Source of the DNA: Vibrio sinus
Lineage (GTDB): Bacteria; Pseudomonadota; Gammaproteobacteria; Enterobacterales; Vibrionaceae
Direction of reading: 5' to 3'
NCBI RefSeq assembly: GCF_023634645.1
Contig: NZ_JAMKMR010000015.1
Location: 1-64,000 of the forward strand
Length of the DNA stretch: 64,000 bases
A program made the translations under genes and the position numbers. The notes under the pieces were generated by a model. It searched no databases, was not told the DNA's origin, and was given only the letters and a program-made list of their open reading frames with translations. Below, piece by piece: positions 37,249 to 47,185 of this stretch (the first letter of the stretch is position 1; each line of letters opens with the position of its first letter).

Positions 37249-38214
37249 ATGAAAAAAAAACTCACTATCGTTGATATCGCAAAACTATCCGGGGTTGGTA
37301 AATCCACGGTGTCTCGAGTGCTGACTAATGATCCCAATGTCAGAGTCGAGACTCGGGCGCGAGTGGAGAGAGTGATGGAAGAGCACGGCTATGTGCCTTC
37401 CAAGTCCGCGCAGTCAATGCGAGCGGGTGGCAAGCTCAAAGTGATTGGTATCATCATTTCTCGTCTGGATTCGGCTTCTGAGAACAAAGTGATCAGCAGT
37501 ATGCTGCATGAAGTTTATGCTTTAGGCTACGATGCCGTGGTGATGGAAAGTCGTTTTGATAGGAAAAAAACCAACGAACACCTCGAAGTTCTGCAAAAGC
37601 GTAATGTCGATGGCGTGATTGTGTTCGGGTTTACAGGTATTGATATGCAGTCGCTGGGCTCATGGAAAGAGAAAGCGGTCATTATTGCTATGCACAGCGA
37701 TAACATTTCATCGATCAATTACGACAACCAAGCCATTATCTTCGCCGCATTAAATCATTTGCAAAGCCAAGGCATTACGCATATATCCTATCTTGGCGTC
37801 GACCCTAGCGATATCACGACAGGTAAACTGCGGCTCGAGGCTTATAAGCTTTGGTGTGAGCGTAAAGCAATGAGTGCTATCTACCAAACGGGCGAGTTGA
37901 GCCATGAGAGTGCTTACCAGTTAGTTGGCGATATACTGAGTGACAATACACAAGCCATCGTTTGCGCCAGTGATTCCCTTGCGCTCGGAGCGATTAAACG
38001 TTTAAAAGAGCTTGGCAGAGAGGATATCGTTGTCACTGGTGTTGGTGGCAACGAATTACTGTCTTTTTTGTTTCCTAATACTTATAGCGTCGATCCGGGC
38101 TATCACTTCGTTGGAAAGAAAGCAGTTAACTTACTGATGTCTAGCATAAAAGAGCACTCTCATCCTATTCACCTGACCCAATCTCCTATATTAAAGCCTG
38201 ATCTGACTGGCTAA
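37249..38214 (+). CDS. treR: Trehalose operon repressor TreR
   Basis: A 321-residue LacI-family regulator. The HTH (LTIVDIAKLSGVGKSTVSRVLTNDP) and RVMEEHGYVPSKSAQSMRAGGKLKVIGIIISRLDSASENKV closely follow E. coli TreR, which responds to trehalose-6-phosphate. It precedes treB and treC on the same strand; a TreR-type palindrome lies before treB. Confidence 0.95.
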   Translation: MKKKLTIVDIAKLSGVGKSTVSRVLTNDPNVRVETRARVERVMEEHGYVPSKSAQSMRAGGKLKVIGIIISRLDSASENKVISSMLHEVYALGYDAVVMESRFDRKKTNEHLEVLQKRNVDGVIVFGFTGIDMQSLGSWKEKAVIIAMHSDNISSINYDNQAIIFAALNHLQSQGITHISYLGVDPSDITTGKLRLEAYKLWCERKAMSAIYQTGELSHESAYQLVGDILSDNTQAIVCASDSLALGAIKRLKELGREDIVVTGVGGNELLSFLFPNTYSVDPGYHFVGKKAVNLLMSSIKEHSHPIHLTQSPILKPDLTG

Positions 38215-38219
38215 TATAT

Positions 38220-38235
38220 TGTGATCTCTCTCAAT
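38220..38235 (+). promoter_or_regulatory. Candidate CRP site upstream of treB
   Basis: TGTGA-TCTCTC-TCAAT matches the CRP consensus TGTGA-N6-TCACA at 8 of 10 positions, about 170 bp before treB, in line with catabolite control. Confidence 0.45.
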
Positions 38236-38293
38236 TAATATTCATTTCCTATATTTTCATTTTGTTTGTTTTATGCCACTCTTTTTTTGTTTT

Positions 38294-38307
38294 TGGGACT
38301 GTTCCCA
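38294..38307 (+). promoter_or_regulatory. Probable TreR operator
   Basis: TGGGA-CTGT-TCCCA is a palindrome with the GGGA/TCCC ends of the known TreR box, about 90 bp before treB. Confidence 0.6.
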
Positions 38308-38395
38308 TTAATGAGGTTTGCAGTTAGAGATATCGATGAATAGCTAAGTTGATTGGCTATACAGCACGGTTGTACTCAGAGTGGGGGCGGGAAAG

Positions 38396-39820
38396 GTGAG
38401 TAAAATATCGAAAAAACAAGTCGAGCAGATCATTAACTTTGTGGGCGGCAGTGGCAATATCGCCAGTGTCAGCCATTGCTTAACGCGGTTAAGGTTTGTG
38501 TTAAATGATACTAAACTGGCGAATAAAAGTGAGTTGGAAGCGCTTAGCTTAGTGAAAGGCTGTTTTACCAACGCAGGACAATTTCAAGTCGTTGTCGGTA
38601 CAGAAGTCGATGAAGTTTACGCTATCTTGTTGTCACTAACCGGAAAGCAGTCGGCTTCAAAAGACGAATCAAAGCAAGCGGCCAGAAAAAATATGAATGT
38701 CCTTGAAAGAGGCATTTCTCATCTAGCGGAAATTTTTGTTCCTTTGCTGCCGGCTATTATCACAGGTGGTCTTATTCTTGGTTTTCGTAATTTAATTGGT
38801 GATATCAAGATGTTTGATGGTCACTCGTTAACTGAAATTAGCCAGTTTTGGGCAACCGCACACTCCTTTTTGTGGCTGATCGGCGAAGCGATATTTTTCT
38901 ACCTCCCTGTCGGAGTTTGCTGGTCTACCGTGAAAAAGCTTGGCGGGACACCTATTTTAGGTATCACCTTGGGGATTACATTAGTCTCTCCTCAACTGAT
39001 GAATGCTTACCTTATTGGCAAACAGGTACCACAGGTATGGGATTTTGGTTGGTTTACCATACAGCAGGTTGGTTACCAAGCTCAGGTCATTCCCGCAGTG
39101 TTAGCCGGAGTGGTGCTAGCCCTGATAGAAACCAATTTAAAGAAAATAGTCCCAGCTTATCTGTACTTGGTGGTGGTGCCATTTGTGTCTCTTGTTTTAG
39201 CTGTGCTGCTTGCCCACGCGATCATCGGTCCAATAGGCAGAGATATTGGTAATGCTGTAGGTGCAGTGGCCAAAGCAGCGATGACGGGGGACTTTAGAGT
39301 GGTAGGCTCGATGATCTTTGGCTTTCTTTATGCGCCATTGGTTATTACTGGGATTCATCACACCACCAATGCGGTGGATTTACAGCTGATGCAAGAGCTC
39401 GGTGGGACGCCCATCTGGCCATTGATCGCTTTATCGAATATTGCTCAAGCGTCGGCTGTGACTGGAATTATCATCATCAGTAAAAAACACGGTGAGCGAG
39501 ACATCTCAGTGCCTGCGGCGATTTCTGCTTACCTTGGTGTTACCGAGCCCGCCATGTATGGCATTAATCTCAAATATAAATTTCCGATGCTAAGTGCGAT
39601 GCTTGGCAGCGCCTTAGCTGCAGGCGTATGTGGTGTCGCGGGGGTAATGGCAAATGGTATCGGGGTTGGCGGCCTACCTGGCATTCTATCCATCCAACCG
39701 CAATTTTGGGGCGTTTATGCCCTGGCGATGTTAGTTGCCATTATCGCGCCCATCGTATTTACCATTATTTTTTATAAACGCGCAGAAGCGAAAGGTCAGT
39801 TGGAACAAGTGAGCGCATAG
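38396..39820 (+). CDS. treB: PTS trehalose transporter EIIBC
   Basis: A 474-residue PTS permease that imports and phosphorylates trehalose to trehalose-6-phosphate. The EIIB domain (phospho-Cys in SVSHCLTRLRFVL) is followed by an EIIC domain of about ten helices with the loop VITGIHHTTNAVDLQLMQELGGTPIWP. There is no EIIA; it depends on Crr (EIIA-Glc). GTG 38396 is the likely start because purine-rich GGGGGCGGGAAAG precedes it, and the 5 extra residues from 38381 overlap that site. Confidence 0.95.
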   Translation: MSKISKKQVEQIINFVGGSGNIASVSHCLTRLRFVLNDTKLANKSELEALSLVKGCFTNAGQFQVVVGTEVDEVYAILLSLTGKQSASKDESKQAARKNMNVLERGISHLAEIFVPLLPAIITGGLILGFRNLIGDIKMFDGHSLTEISQFWATAHSFLWLIGEAIFFYLPVGVCWSTVKKLGGTPILGITLGITLVSPQLMNAYLIGKQVPQVWDFGWFTIQQVGYQAQVIPAVLAGVVLALIETNLKKIVPAYLYLVVVPFVSLVLAVLLAHAIIGPIGRDIGNAVGAVAKAAMTGDFRVVGSMIFGFLYAPLVITGIHHTTNAVDLQLMQELGGTPIWPLIALSNIAQASAVTGIIIISKKHGERDISVPAAISAYLGVTEPAMYGINLKYKFPMLSAMLGSALAAGVCGVAGVMANGIGVGGLPGILSIQPQFWGVYALAMLVAIIAPIVFTIIFYKRAEAKGQLEQVSA

Positions 39821-39833
39821 GCGATAAAACACG

Positions 39834-41516
39834 ATGCAACAAAACAAACAAATAGACTGGTGGAAATCGGCCACCATTTATCAAATTTATCCGAAAAGTT
39901 TTTGCGACAGCGGAGCGAAAGGGGTAGGAGATATACAAGGCATTATTTCAAAGCTAGGTTACTTAAATCTCTTGGGTGTTGAAGCGATTTGGTTAACGCC
40001 TATCTACCCATCTCCCATGGTGGATAATGGTTACGATATCTCAGATTATTACGCTATTAATCCAGACTTTGGCACGATGGCCGATTTTGATGAATTACTG
40101 GAAAAGTCACACGCTCTGGGTATAAAAATTATCATGGACATTGTGGTTAACCACACATCGACTCAGCATGCTTGGTTTCAGTCAGCTATTAGTGATCCAG
40201 ACAGCGTTTACCGAGACTATTACATATGGAAAGATCTAGTAAATGGTCAAGAGCCTAACAATTGGCAGTCAAAATTTGGCGGTAGCGCTTGGGAGCTCGA
40301 ACCAAACTCAGGGCAATATTATTTGCACTTGTTTGCCAAACAACAGGCGGATCTTAATTGGGAAAATCCGCAAGTTCGTCAAGAAGTAAAAAACGTCATT
40401 CGTTACTGGGCGAAGAAAGGGGTGGATGGCTTTCGCTTGGATGTCATTAACCTGATTTCCAAGGATCAAACGTTTTCTGACGATGAACAAGGCGATGGCC
40501 GCCGCTTTTATACCGATGGGCCAAGAGTTCATGAATATCTACAAGACTTAAGTGCAGATGTATTTCAAAAATATGGCTGCGTAACCGTTGGAGAAATGTC
40601 GTCAACAACGCTAGAGCATTGTCAGCGGTATTCTTCGCTAGAAGGTAAAGAGCTGTCTATGGTATTCAACTTCCATCACTTAAAGGTGGACTACCCAGAT
40701 GGCGAAAAATGGGCTTTGGCACCTTTTGACTTTATCGCACTAAAGCAAATTTTCGACAAATGGCAAAAAGGGCTACATCAAAAAGGATGGGGAGCGCTAT
40801 TTTGGTGTAACCATGATCAGCCGCGCATTGTTAGCCGTTTAGGAGATGATGGACAATATCGAGTTAAATCCGCCAAAATGCTTGCCGCTGCATTACACAT
40901 GATGCAGGGGACTCCTTATATTTATCAAGGGGAAGAGATTGGTATGACGAATCCGGGCTATAGCAGAATTGGTCAGTATCAAGACGTGGAAAGCCTCACT
41001 ATGTATCAGTTACTGGTTGAGCAGGGCGTGGTGAGTAAAAAGGAAATGCTCGCTATTTTAGCGCAAAAATCTCGTGATAATTCTCGCACGCCCATGCAGT
41101 GGAGTAGCGAGAAAAATGCGGGCTTTACTCAAGGACGGCCGTGGTTAGATGTGGCGGAGAATTATACGCAGATCAATGCAAACCTTGCTGTTGATGATCC
41201 AGACTCGGTGTTTTATTTCTACCAAACTTTGATTCAGCTACGTAAGCAGTTCCCAGTGATCACTGATGGAGACTATACTGACCTCCTGCCAGATGACAAG
41301 GCGGTCTTTGCCTACCAGAGAAGACTTGGTGATCTACGCCTAATTTGTTTGAACAACTTCTATCAGCCAGAAACCAGCGTTCAACTAGAAGTGGATTGTG
41401 ACTTAAGTCAGGCTACTTACCTGCTTGGTAATTATGCGGATATTGGTTCAAAACCCTTAAGTCACAACATCGTTTTGAGAGCTTATGAATCAAGAGTCAT
41501 TCTTATAGAATCGTGA
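39834..41516 (+). CDS. treC: Trehalose-6-phosphate hydrolase
   Basis: A 560-residue GH13 enzyme that splits trehalose-6-phosphate into glucose and glucose-6-phosphate. Catalytic motifs are IIMDIVVNHTS, GVDGFRLDVINLIS (nucleophile Asp), VGEMSS (acid Glu) and FWCNHDQPRIVSRLGDD. It lies 13 bp after treB and completes the pathway from import to glycolysis. Confidence 0.97.
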   Translation: MQQNKQIDWWKSATIYQIYPKSFCDSGAKGVGDIQGIISKLGYLNLLGVEAIWLTPIYPSPMVDNGYDISDYYAINPDFGTMADFDELLEKSHALGIKIIMDIVVNHTSTQHAWFQSAISDPDSVYRDYYIWKDLVNGQEPNNWQSKFGGSAWELEPNSGQYYLHLFAKQQADLNWENPQVRQEVKNVIRYWAKKGVDGFRLDVINLISKDQTFSDDEQGDGRRFYTDGPRVHEYLQDLSADVFQKYGCVTVGEMSSTTLEHCQRYSSLEGKELSMVFNFHHLKVDYPDGEKWALAPFDFIALKQIFDKWQKGLHQKGWGALFWCNHDQPRIVSRLGDDGQYRVKSAKMLAAALHMMQGTPYIYQGEEIGMTNPGYSRIGQYQDVESLTMYQLLVEQGVVSKKEMLAILAQKSRDNSRTPMQWSSEKNAGFTQGRPWLDVAENYTQINANLAVDDPDSVFYFYQTLIQLRKQFPVITDGDYTDLLPDDKAVFAYQRRLGDLRLICLNNFYQPETSVQLEVDCDLSQATYLLGNYADIGSKPLSHNIVLRAYESRVILIES

Positions 41517-41531
41517 GAATCGGCAAGATAC

Positions 41532-41560
41532 AAAAAATCCAGCGCTTAGGCTGGATTTTT
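41532..41560. terminator. Bidirectional terminator between treC and the tRNA-Tyr genes
   Basis: Stem AATCCAGC/GCTGGATT extended by A and T runs on both sides, with a 6-base loop. It ends treC on the plus strand and the tRNA transcript on the minus strand. Confidence 0.85.
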
Positions 41561-41581
41561 TATGGCTTTAGAAGCCGAATA

Positions 41582-42021
<440 letters not shown>

Positions 42022-42332
42022 AGGGTGTTTTCTTACTTTCTCAGAAAGTAAGCTTAAGTGATGTTTTCCCAACACATCTCTCAAGTGCGGAGCGCATCAT
42101 AGCAAACTTGCTTTCGCTGTAAAGACTTTTCTTATGGTTTTGAATTAAATGCTGACTTTTTGGACAAAGTGAGTGGTTTTACATTGTTTTAGTCAAATAA
42201 AAGGCAAAAAATACTAAGAGAATAAAAACATGGATAGTTACGCTTTACGTCGTTTTCTTTACACACCTTTACGCTAAAGCATTTAGTGTACTGTTAGAAT
42301 GTCATTGGCTAATTTACAGGGAAAGTATAACA
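42022..42332. other. Divergent intergenic region tRNA-Tyr/RND adaptor
   Basis: A 311-bp region without a gene. It holds the tRNA leader and promoter in its left third; the right part is AT-rich and must contain the pump promoter, whose operator I cannot identify. Confidence 0.5.
42096..42123 (-). promoter_or_regulatory. tRNA-Tyr operon promoter
   Basis: Minus-strand -35 TTTACA (42123-42118), a 16-bp spacer, -10 TATGAT (42101-42096), then a GC-rich discriminator (GCGCTCCGC), as in stringent stable-RNA promoters. Confidence 0.7.
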
Positions 42333-43385
42333 ATGATTCGATTAGCAAATGTATACCTTGCTGCACTTGTCTTTTTGATACCTATAGGCTCACAAGCCAA
42401 AGGGCCAAATCAGGCGCAAGTGATTTCCGTGGTGACTGAACAAGTGGCCACACATCAAGTTTCGCAAAATCTCACTTTGGTCGGCAAACTAGAAGCCGAG
42501 CAATCTGTAGACGTGTCTTCTGAAGTCGCTGGCAAAGTAGACAAAATAGCCGTCTCTGAAAATCAAAACGTCAAACAAGGTCAGTTGCTGGTACAGCTTG
42601 AAGACAATAAAGCGCTGGCAGCGGTTGCTGAAGCAAAAGCGTATTTGAAAGATGAGCAAAGGAAACTGAACGAATTTGAAAGGCTTTCTAAAAGAAATGC
42701 CATTACATTGACTGAGATAGATGCGCAAAAAGCCAGTGTGGAAATTGGCAAAGCCCGTTTGGATGCGGCCAATGCCAATTTAAGTGATATGTATATTCGA
42801 GCCCCGTTTAACGGCACGATTGGCTTTATTAGCTTTAGTCGCGGTCAATACGTGAGCTTGGGAAGCGAGCTTATGACGTTGGATGATTTATCCACCATGC
42901 GCCTTGATCTCTCTGTCCCAGAGCGCTATCTATCCAAGTTGCGCGAGGGCATGAAGGTGGTTGGTACGTCCAGTGCGTGGGCTAATGATGCATTCGATGG
43001 AAAAATTCGAGCCATTGATACCCGAATCAACCCAGAAACCCTCAATATGAAAGTTCGAATTCAATTCGATAATCGCTTACGTAAACTGAAACCCGGTATG
43101 TTGCTATCGGTTGATATCCAACTTCCTTCCATTACCGCACCCATCATTCCCGTACAAGCGTTGGAGTATTCAGGTACCAAACGTTATGTCTATGTCATCG
43201 ACAAGGATAATAAGGCAACACGCACCGAAGTATGGTTGGGGGCTAGAGTCGGTAATCAGGTCGTTATTGAAAAAGGTCTATCCATTGGGGAAAAGGTGGT
43301 AGTACAAGGTATCGTTAACATGCGTGATGGGGTGACGGTCACTGAAGTCGATAAAAATGGCAAGCCAGTGAAGAAGGAAGCTTAA
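42333..43385 (+). CDS. RND efflux periplasmic adaptor protein
   Basis: A 350-residue membrane-fusion protein with a signal sequence (residues 1-22, ending GSQA), biotinyl-lipoyl half (EVAGKVDKIAVSENQNVKQGQLLVQLED), a short hairpin, IRAPFNGTIGFISFSRGQYVS, and beta-barrel domain. It lies 2 bp before the RND pump gene. The pair occupies the position of VC0913-VC0914 (vexJK) in V. cholerae as I recall; a second adaptor found there is not present here. Confidence 0.9.
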   Translation: MIRLANVYLAALVFLIPIGSQAKGPNQAQVISVVTEQVATHQVSQNLTLVGKLEAEQSVDVSSEVAGKVDKIAVSENQNVKQGQLLVQLEDNKALAAVAEAKAYLKDEQRKLNEFERLSKRNAITLTEIDAQKASVEIGKARLDAANANLSDMYIRAPFNGTIGFISFSRGQYVSLGSELMTLDDLSTMRLDLSVPERYLSKLREGMKVVGTSSAWANDAFDGKIRAIDTRINPETLNMKVRIQFDNRLRKLKPGMLLSVDIQLPSITAPIIPVQALEYSGTKRYVYVIDKDNKATRTEVWLGARVGNQVVIEKGLSIGEKVVVQGIVNMRDGVTVTEVDKNGKPVKKEA

Positions 43386-43387
43386 TC

Positions 43388-46300
43388 ATGTGGTTGTCAG
43401 ATGTATCGGTTAAGCGGCCTGTTGCTGCCGTGGTGTTTAGCTTGTTGTTGTGTGTCTTTGGCCTAGTGTCTTTTTCTAAACTGGCGGTGCGCGAAATGCC
43501 GGATATTGAAAGCCCGGTTGTATCGATTAGCACGCGGTACGAAGGTGCGTCAGCCACGATAATAGAGAATCAAATTACTTCTGTGTTAGAAGATCAATTA
43601 TCTGGCATCAGCGGCATTGATGAAATCTCTTCTACCACCAGAAATAGCATGTCTCGTATTACCATTACCTTTAAGTTGGGCTATGACTTAACCACAGGCG
43701 TGAGCGATGTGCGAGATGCGGTCTCTCGAGCATTGAATTCCTTACCCGATGAAGCTTCTGAGCCCATAGTGTACAAAAATAATGGTTCAGGAGAGGCATC
43801 CTTATACGTCAATTTAAGCTCTTCGACGATGGATCGAACGCAGCTCACTGATTACGTTAATCGCGTCTTGTTAGATAGATTTAGCCTCATTCCTGGGGTA
43901 AGCTCAATCAATGTCACTGGTGGCTTAGACAAAGTGATGTACGTTAAGCTAAAACCCGATCAAATGGCTGGCCGCGGTGTGACCACCAAAGACATTACCG
44001 ATGCACTTAGTGATGAAAATATAGAACGTCCCGGAGGACAAATTCGCAATGACTCTACTGTTATGTCAGTGCGTACGGCGCGGGCGTATTTGACGCCAGA
44101 AGACTTCGACTATTTAGTCGTAAAACGTGCCAGTGACAACTCACCGATTTACTTAAAAGATGTGGCTGATGTGTACATTGGCGCTCAAAACGAGAGCTCC
44201 ACATTCAAAAGTGATGGTGTAGTGAATGTCAGCATGGGTATCGTGCCCCAATCCGATGCAAACCCGTTGCAGGTCGCTGATGCGGTGCATCATCAGGTGA
44301 ATAGCATTCAAAAGTTTTTGCCCGATGGCACTAGGCTTGCCATCGACTATGACTCTACGGTATTTATCGAGCGCTCCATCTCTGAAGTTTATAACACCTT
44401 ATTCATCACTGGCGGTTTGGTGATTTTGGTGTTGTATATTTTTATTGGTCAGGTGAGGGCAACGTTAATTCCTGCCGTCACTGTACCCGTATCACTTATC
44501 TCGTCTTTTATTGCCGCGTATTATTTTGGTTTTTCCATTAACCTGATTACCTTAATGGCACTTATTCTGTCTATTGGTCTGGTGGTGGATGATGCCATCG
44601 TGGTGGTGGAAAATATATTTCACCACATAGAGCGAGGAGAAAAGCCGTTATTGGCGGCCTATAAAGGGACAAGAGAAGTTGGCTTTGCCGTGGTTGCTAC
44701 AACGCTCGTCTTGGTGATGGTATTCCTGCCAATCTCGTTTATGGATGGGATGGTGGGACTACTCTTTACTGAATTTTCTGTGTTGCTGGCTATGGCCGTC
44801 ATATTTTCCTCCTTGATAGCCTTGACCTTGACGCCAGTTCTTAGTAGCAAGTTATTGAAACTGAATGTCAAACCAAACCGATTTAATCGGTTTGTCGATA
44901 GCTCGTTTTCTAAATTAGAAGGTGTGTATCGGCGGGCGCTGAAAAAAGCCATTCAATGGAGTTGGTTTGCGCCGATCATCATTGTGCTCTGTATTGGAGG
45001 AAGTTACGGGCTACTGAATTTGGTGCCATCCCAGCTGACTCCCTCAGAAGATCGAGGCGTGATTTTTGCTTTTGTACGCGGCGCGGATGCAACCAGTTAT
45101 AACCGCATGTCGGCCAATATGGACTTGGTGGAAGAAAGGTTGATGCCTTTACTCGGCAAAGGCTTTTTAAAATCTTTTAGCATCCAATCTCCCGCATTTG
45201 GGGGCAATGCAGGCGATCAAACGGGGTTCGTCATCATGATTTTGGAGGATTGGAACGACCGAAGTGTCACCGCGCAGCAAGCTTTAGGGCAAGTACGCAA
45301 AGCGCTGGCCGGAATACCGGATGTACGAGTCTTCCCCTTTATGCCTGGTTTTAGAGGTGGGTCCAGTGAACCTGTCCAGTTTGTATTGGGGGGCTCAAAT
45401 TATGAAGAGCTAAAACAATGGGCGGAAAAACTCAAAGTTGCAGCAGAAAACTCCCCGATGATGGAAGGCGTTGAAATCAATTACTCAGAAAAAACACCGG
45501 AGCTTGTGGTTTCGATTGATAAACAAAGAGCGGCAGAGTTAGGTATTTCTGCTGCGGATATTTCTGATACCTTGGAAATCATGCTTGGTGGTAAAAGTGA
45601 AACCACGTTTGTTGATCGCGGAGAAGAGTACGATGTGTACTTGCGAGGTGATGAAAACAGCTTTAACAATTCAGCCGACCTGAGTCAGATCTATATGAGA
45701 ACGGCTTCTGGGCAACTGATCACGTTAGATTCGTTGGCGAAAATTGAAGAGGTGGCATCCTCTATCAAGCTCTCTCATTACAACAAGCAAAAAGCGGTAA
45801 CGGTGTCGGCCAATTTAGCCAATGGCTATACTTTAGGCCAAGCACTGGACTTTTTGGATGACAAAGCCATCGAGATGTTACCTGGGGATATTTCAGTTAG
45901 CTATTCCGGAGAGTCAAAGGATTTTAAAGAGAATCAGTCAAGTGTACTGGTGGTCTTTGCTCTAGCGTTACTGGTGGCATATCTGGTGTTGTGTGCCCAG
46001 TTTGAAAGCTTTATCAATCCACTCGTGGTGATGTTCACCGTGCCGATGGGGGTATTTGGCGGTTTCCTTGGTTTATTAATCATGCACCAGGGAATGAATA
46101 TATACAGTCAAATAGGCATGATCATGTTAATTGGTATGGTGACCAAGAATGGTATTTTGATCGTTGAATTTGCCAATCAACTTCGCGACCGAGGCATAGA
46201 ATTCCATCAAGCGATTGTGGATGCATCGGCAAGAAGGCTCAGGCCAATCTTGATGACGGCATTTACTACTCTGGCAGGCTCGATCCCATTAATTCTATCA

Positions 46301-46498
46301 ACGGGAGCTGGGTATGAGAGCCGGGTCGCTGTGGGTACCGTGATATTCTTTGGTATGGCTTTTGCGACTATCGTGACTTTATTTGTCATTCCTGCTATGT
46401 ACCGATTGCTGTCGAAATCAACACAAGCCCCCGGCCATGTGGAAGATGAGCTCAACCGAGAGCTCAGCCATGATGTTAAATCACGTTCATCACATTAG
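43388..46498 (+). CDS. RND multidrug efflux pump (HAE1 family)
   Basis: A 1036-residue, 12-helix inner-membrane transporter. The proton-relay helix 4 shows ILSIGLVVDDAIVVVENIFHHIERG with the paired Asp; helix 1 follows VSVKRPVAAVVFSLLLCVFGLVSFSKLAVREMPDIESP, and helix 10-11 carry QIGMIMLIGMVTKNGILIVEFANQLRDRG. No outer-membrane factor is encoded nearby, so it probably uses TolC. Substrates cannot be read from sequence. Confidence 0.95.
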   Translation: MWLSDVSVKRPVAAVVFSLLLCVFGLVSFSKLAVREMPDIESPVVSISTRYEGASATIIENQITSVLEDQLSGISGIDEISSTTRNSMSRITITFKLGYDLTTGVSDVRDAVSRALNSLPDEASEPIVYKNNGSGEASLYVNLSSSTMDRTQLTDYVNRVLLDRFSLIPGVSSINVTGGLDKVMYVKLKPDQMAGRGVTTKDITDALSDENIERPGGQIRNDSTVMSVRTARAYLTPEDFDYLVVKRASDNSPIYLKDVADVYIGAQNESSTFKSDGVVNVSMGIVPQSDANPLQVADAVHHQVNSIQKFLPDGTRLAIDYDSTVFIERSISEVYNTLFITGGLVILVLYIFIGQVRATLIPAVTVPVSLISSFIAAYYFGFSINLITLMALILSIGLVVDDAIVVVENIFHHIERGEKPLLAAYKGTREVGFAVVATTLVLVMVFLPISFMDGMVGLLFTEFSVLLAMAVIFSSLIALTLTPVLSSKLLKLNVKPNRFNRFVDSSFSKLEGVYRRALKKAIQWSWFAPIIIVLCIGGSYGLLNLVPSQLTPSEDRGVIFAFVRGADATSYNRMSANMDLVEERLMPLLGKGFLKSFSIQSPAFGGNAGDQTGFVIMILEDWNDRSVTAQQALGQVRKALAGIPDVRVFPFMPGFRGGSSEPVQFVLGGSNYEELKQWAEKLKVAAENSPMMEGVEINYSEKTPELVVSIDKQRAAELGISAADISDTLEIMLGGKSETTFVDRGEEYDVYLRGDENSFNNSADLSQIYMRTASGQLITLDSLAKIEEVASSIKLSHYNKQKAVTVSANLANGYTLGQALDFLDDKAIEMLPGDISVSYSGESKDFKENQSSVLVVFALALLVAYLVLCAQFESFINPLVVMFTVPMGVFGGFLGLLIMHQGMNIYSQIGMIMLIGMVTKNGILIVEFANQLRDRGIEFHQAIVDASARRLRPILMTAFTTLAGSIPLILSTGAGYESRVAVGTVIFFGMAFATIVTLFVIPAMYRLLSKSTQAPGHVEDELNRELSHDVKSRSSH

Positions 46499-46545
46499 GG
46501 CGTGCTGACCTTTTGCGACTATTTTTGCAGCGCCTTGGCGTTATT

Positions 46546-46571
46546 TCGCTCAAGCTTGTTGGTTTGAGCGA
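46546..46571. terminator. Hairpin between the RND pump gene and yitT-like gene
   Basis: An 8-bp stem TCGCTCAA/TTGAGCGA with a 10-base loop overlaps the 3' end of the convergent gene. T-runs are weak on both sides. Confidence 0.5.
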
Positions 46572-47185
46572 TTAACTTTAGCTCGCTTGTCATAGTTTAC
46601 CTGATAGCGAGTGGGCTTATGGTTCATCGCGAGCACGATGTTGAGGATAAATGCACCTAGGACAGACAAAGCAATCAGTTTTGGAGAGGTAAAAAAGAAA
46701 GACGTCAGTAAGATACAGGCGTCGATAGCCAACTGAACTTTACCGACCGAGATCCCCATCTTATCTTGAATGTACAAACACAGGACATTAAATCCGCCTA
46801 AACTTGCATGATGACGAAACAGAATGAGCATGCCAAGGCCCATCAGCAAACCGCCTGAAATAGCACAGTAGGTTGGGTCGATATTATTAACCGAGATAAA
46901 TCGAGTTAGGTTATCGGAAAAGATGGCAACGAGTCCGCCCGAAATGACACTGTTAATGGCAAAGCGAGCGCCAAAACGCCTCCAGGCCAGCAAATAGAAG
47001 GGACAGTTTAGTAAAAAATATAACGGGCCAAATTCCAGGCCACTAAGCTGCCCAACAAGTAGAGCAAGCCCCGCCGTACCACCAGTAAGAAGGTGGCCTG
47101 TTTGCAAAAAGAATACACCTTGTGCCACTAAAAATGTGCCCGTCACAATGGCTATCCAATCTTCTTTTTTGCTGTGCTTGTTCAT
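46550..47185 (-). CDS. YitT family membrane protein
   Basis: A 211-residue protein of the YitT/DUF161 (5-TM) family, with hydrophobic segments such as LLTGGTAGLALLVGQL and INSVISGGLVAIFSDN, and a short polar C-terminus. Its function is unknown. It is convergent with the pump gene and divergent from glyA. In V. cholerae the vps/rbm biofilm genes lie next to this spot; none are here. Confidence 0.85.
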   Translation of the reverse strand: MNKHSKKEDWIAIVTGTFLVAQGVFFLQTGHLLTGGTAGLALLVGQLSGLEFGPLYFLLNCPFYLLAWRRFGARFAINSVISGGLVAIFSDNLTRFISVNNIDPTYCAISGGLLMGLGMLILFRHHASLGGFNVLCLYIQDKMGISVGKVQLAIDACILLTSFFFTSPKLIALSVLGAFILNIVLAMNHKPTRYQVNYDKRAKVNRSNQQA

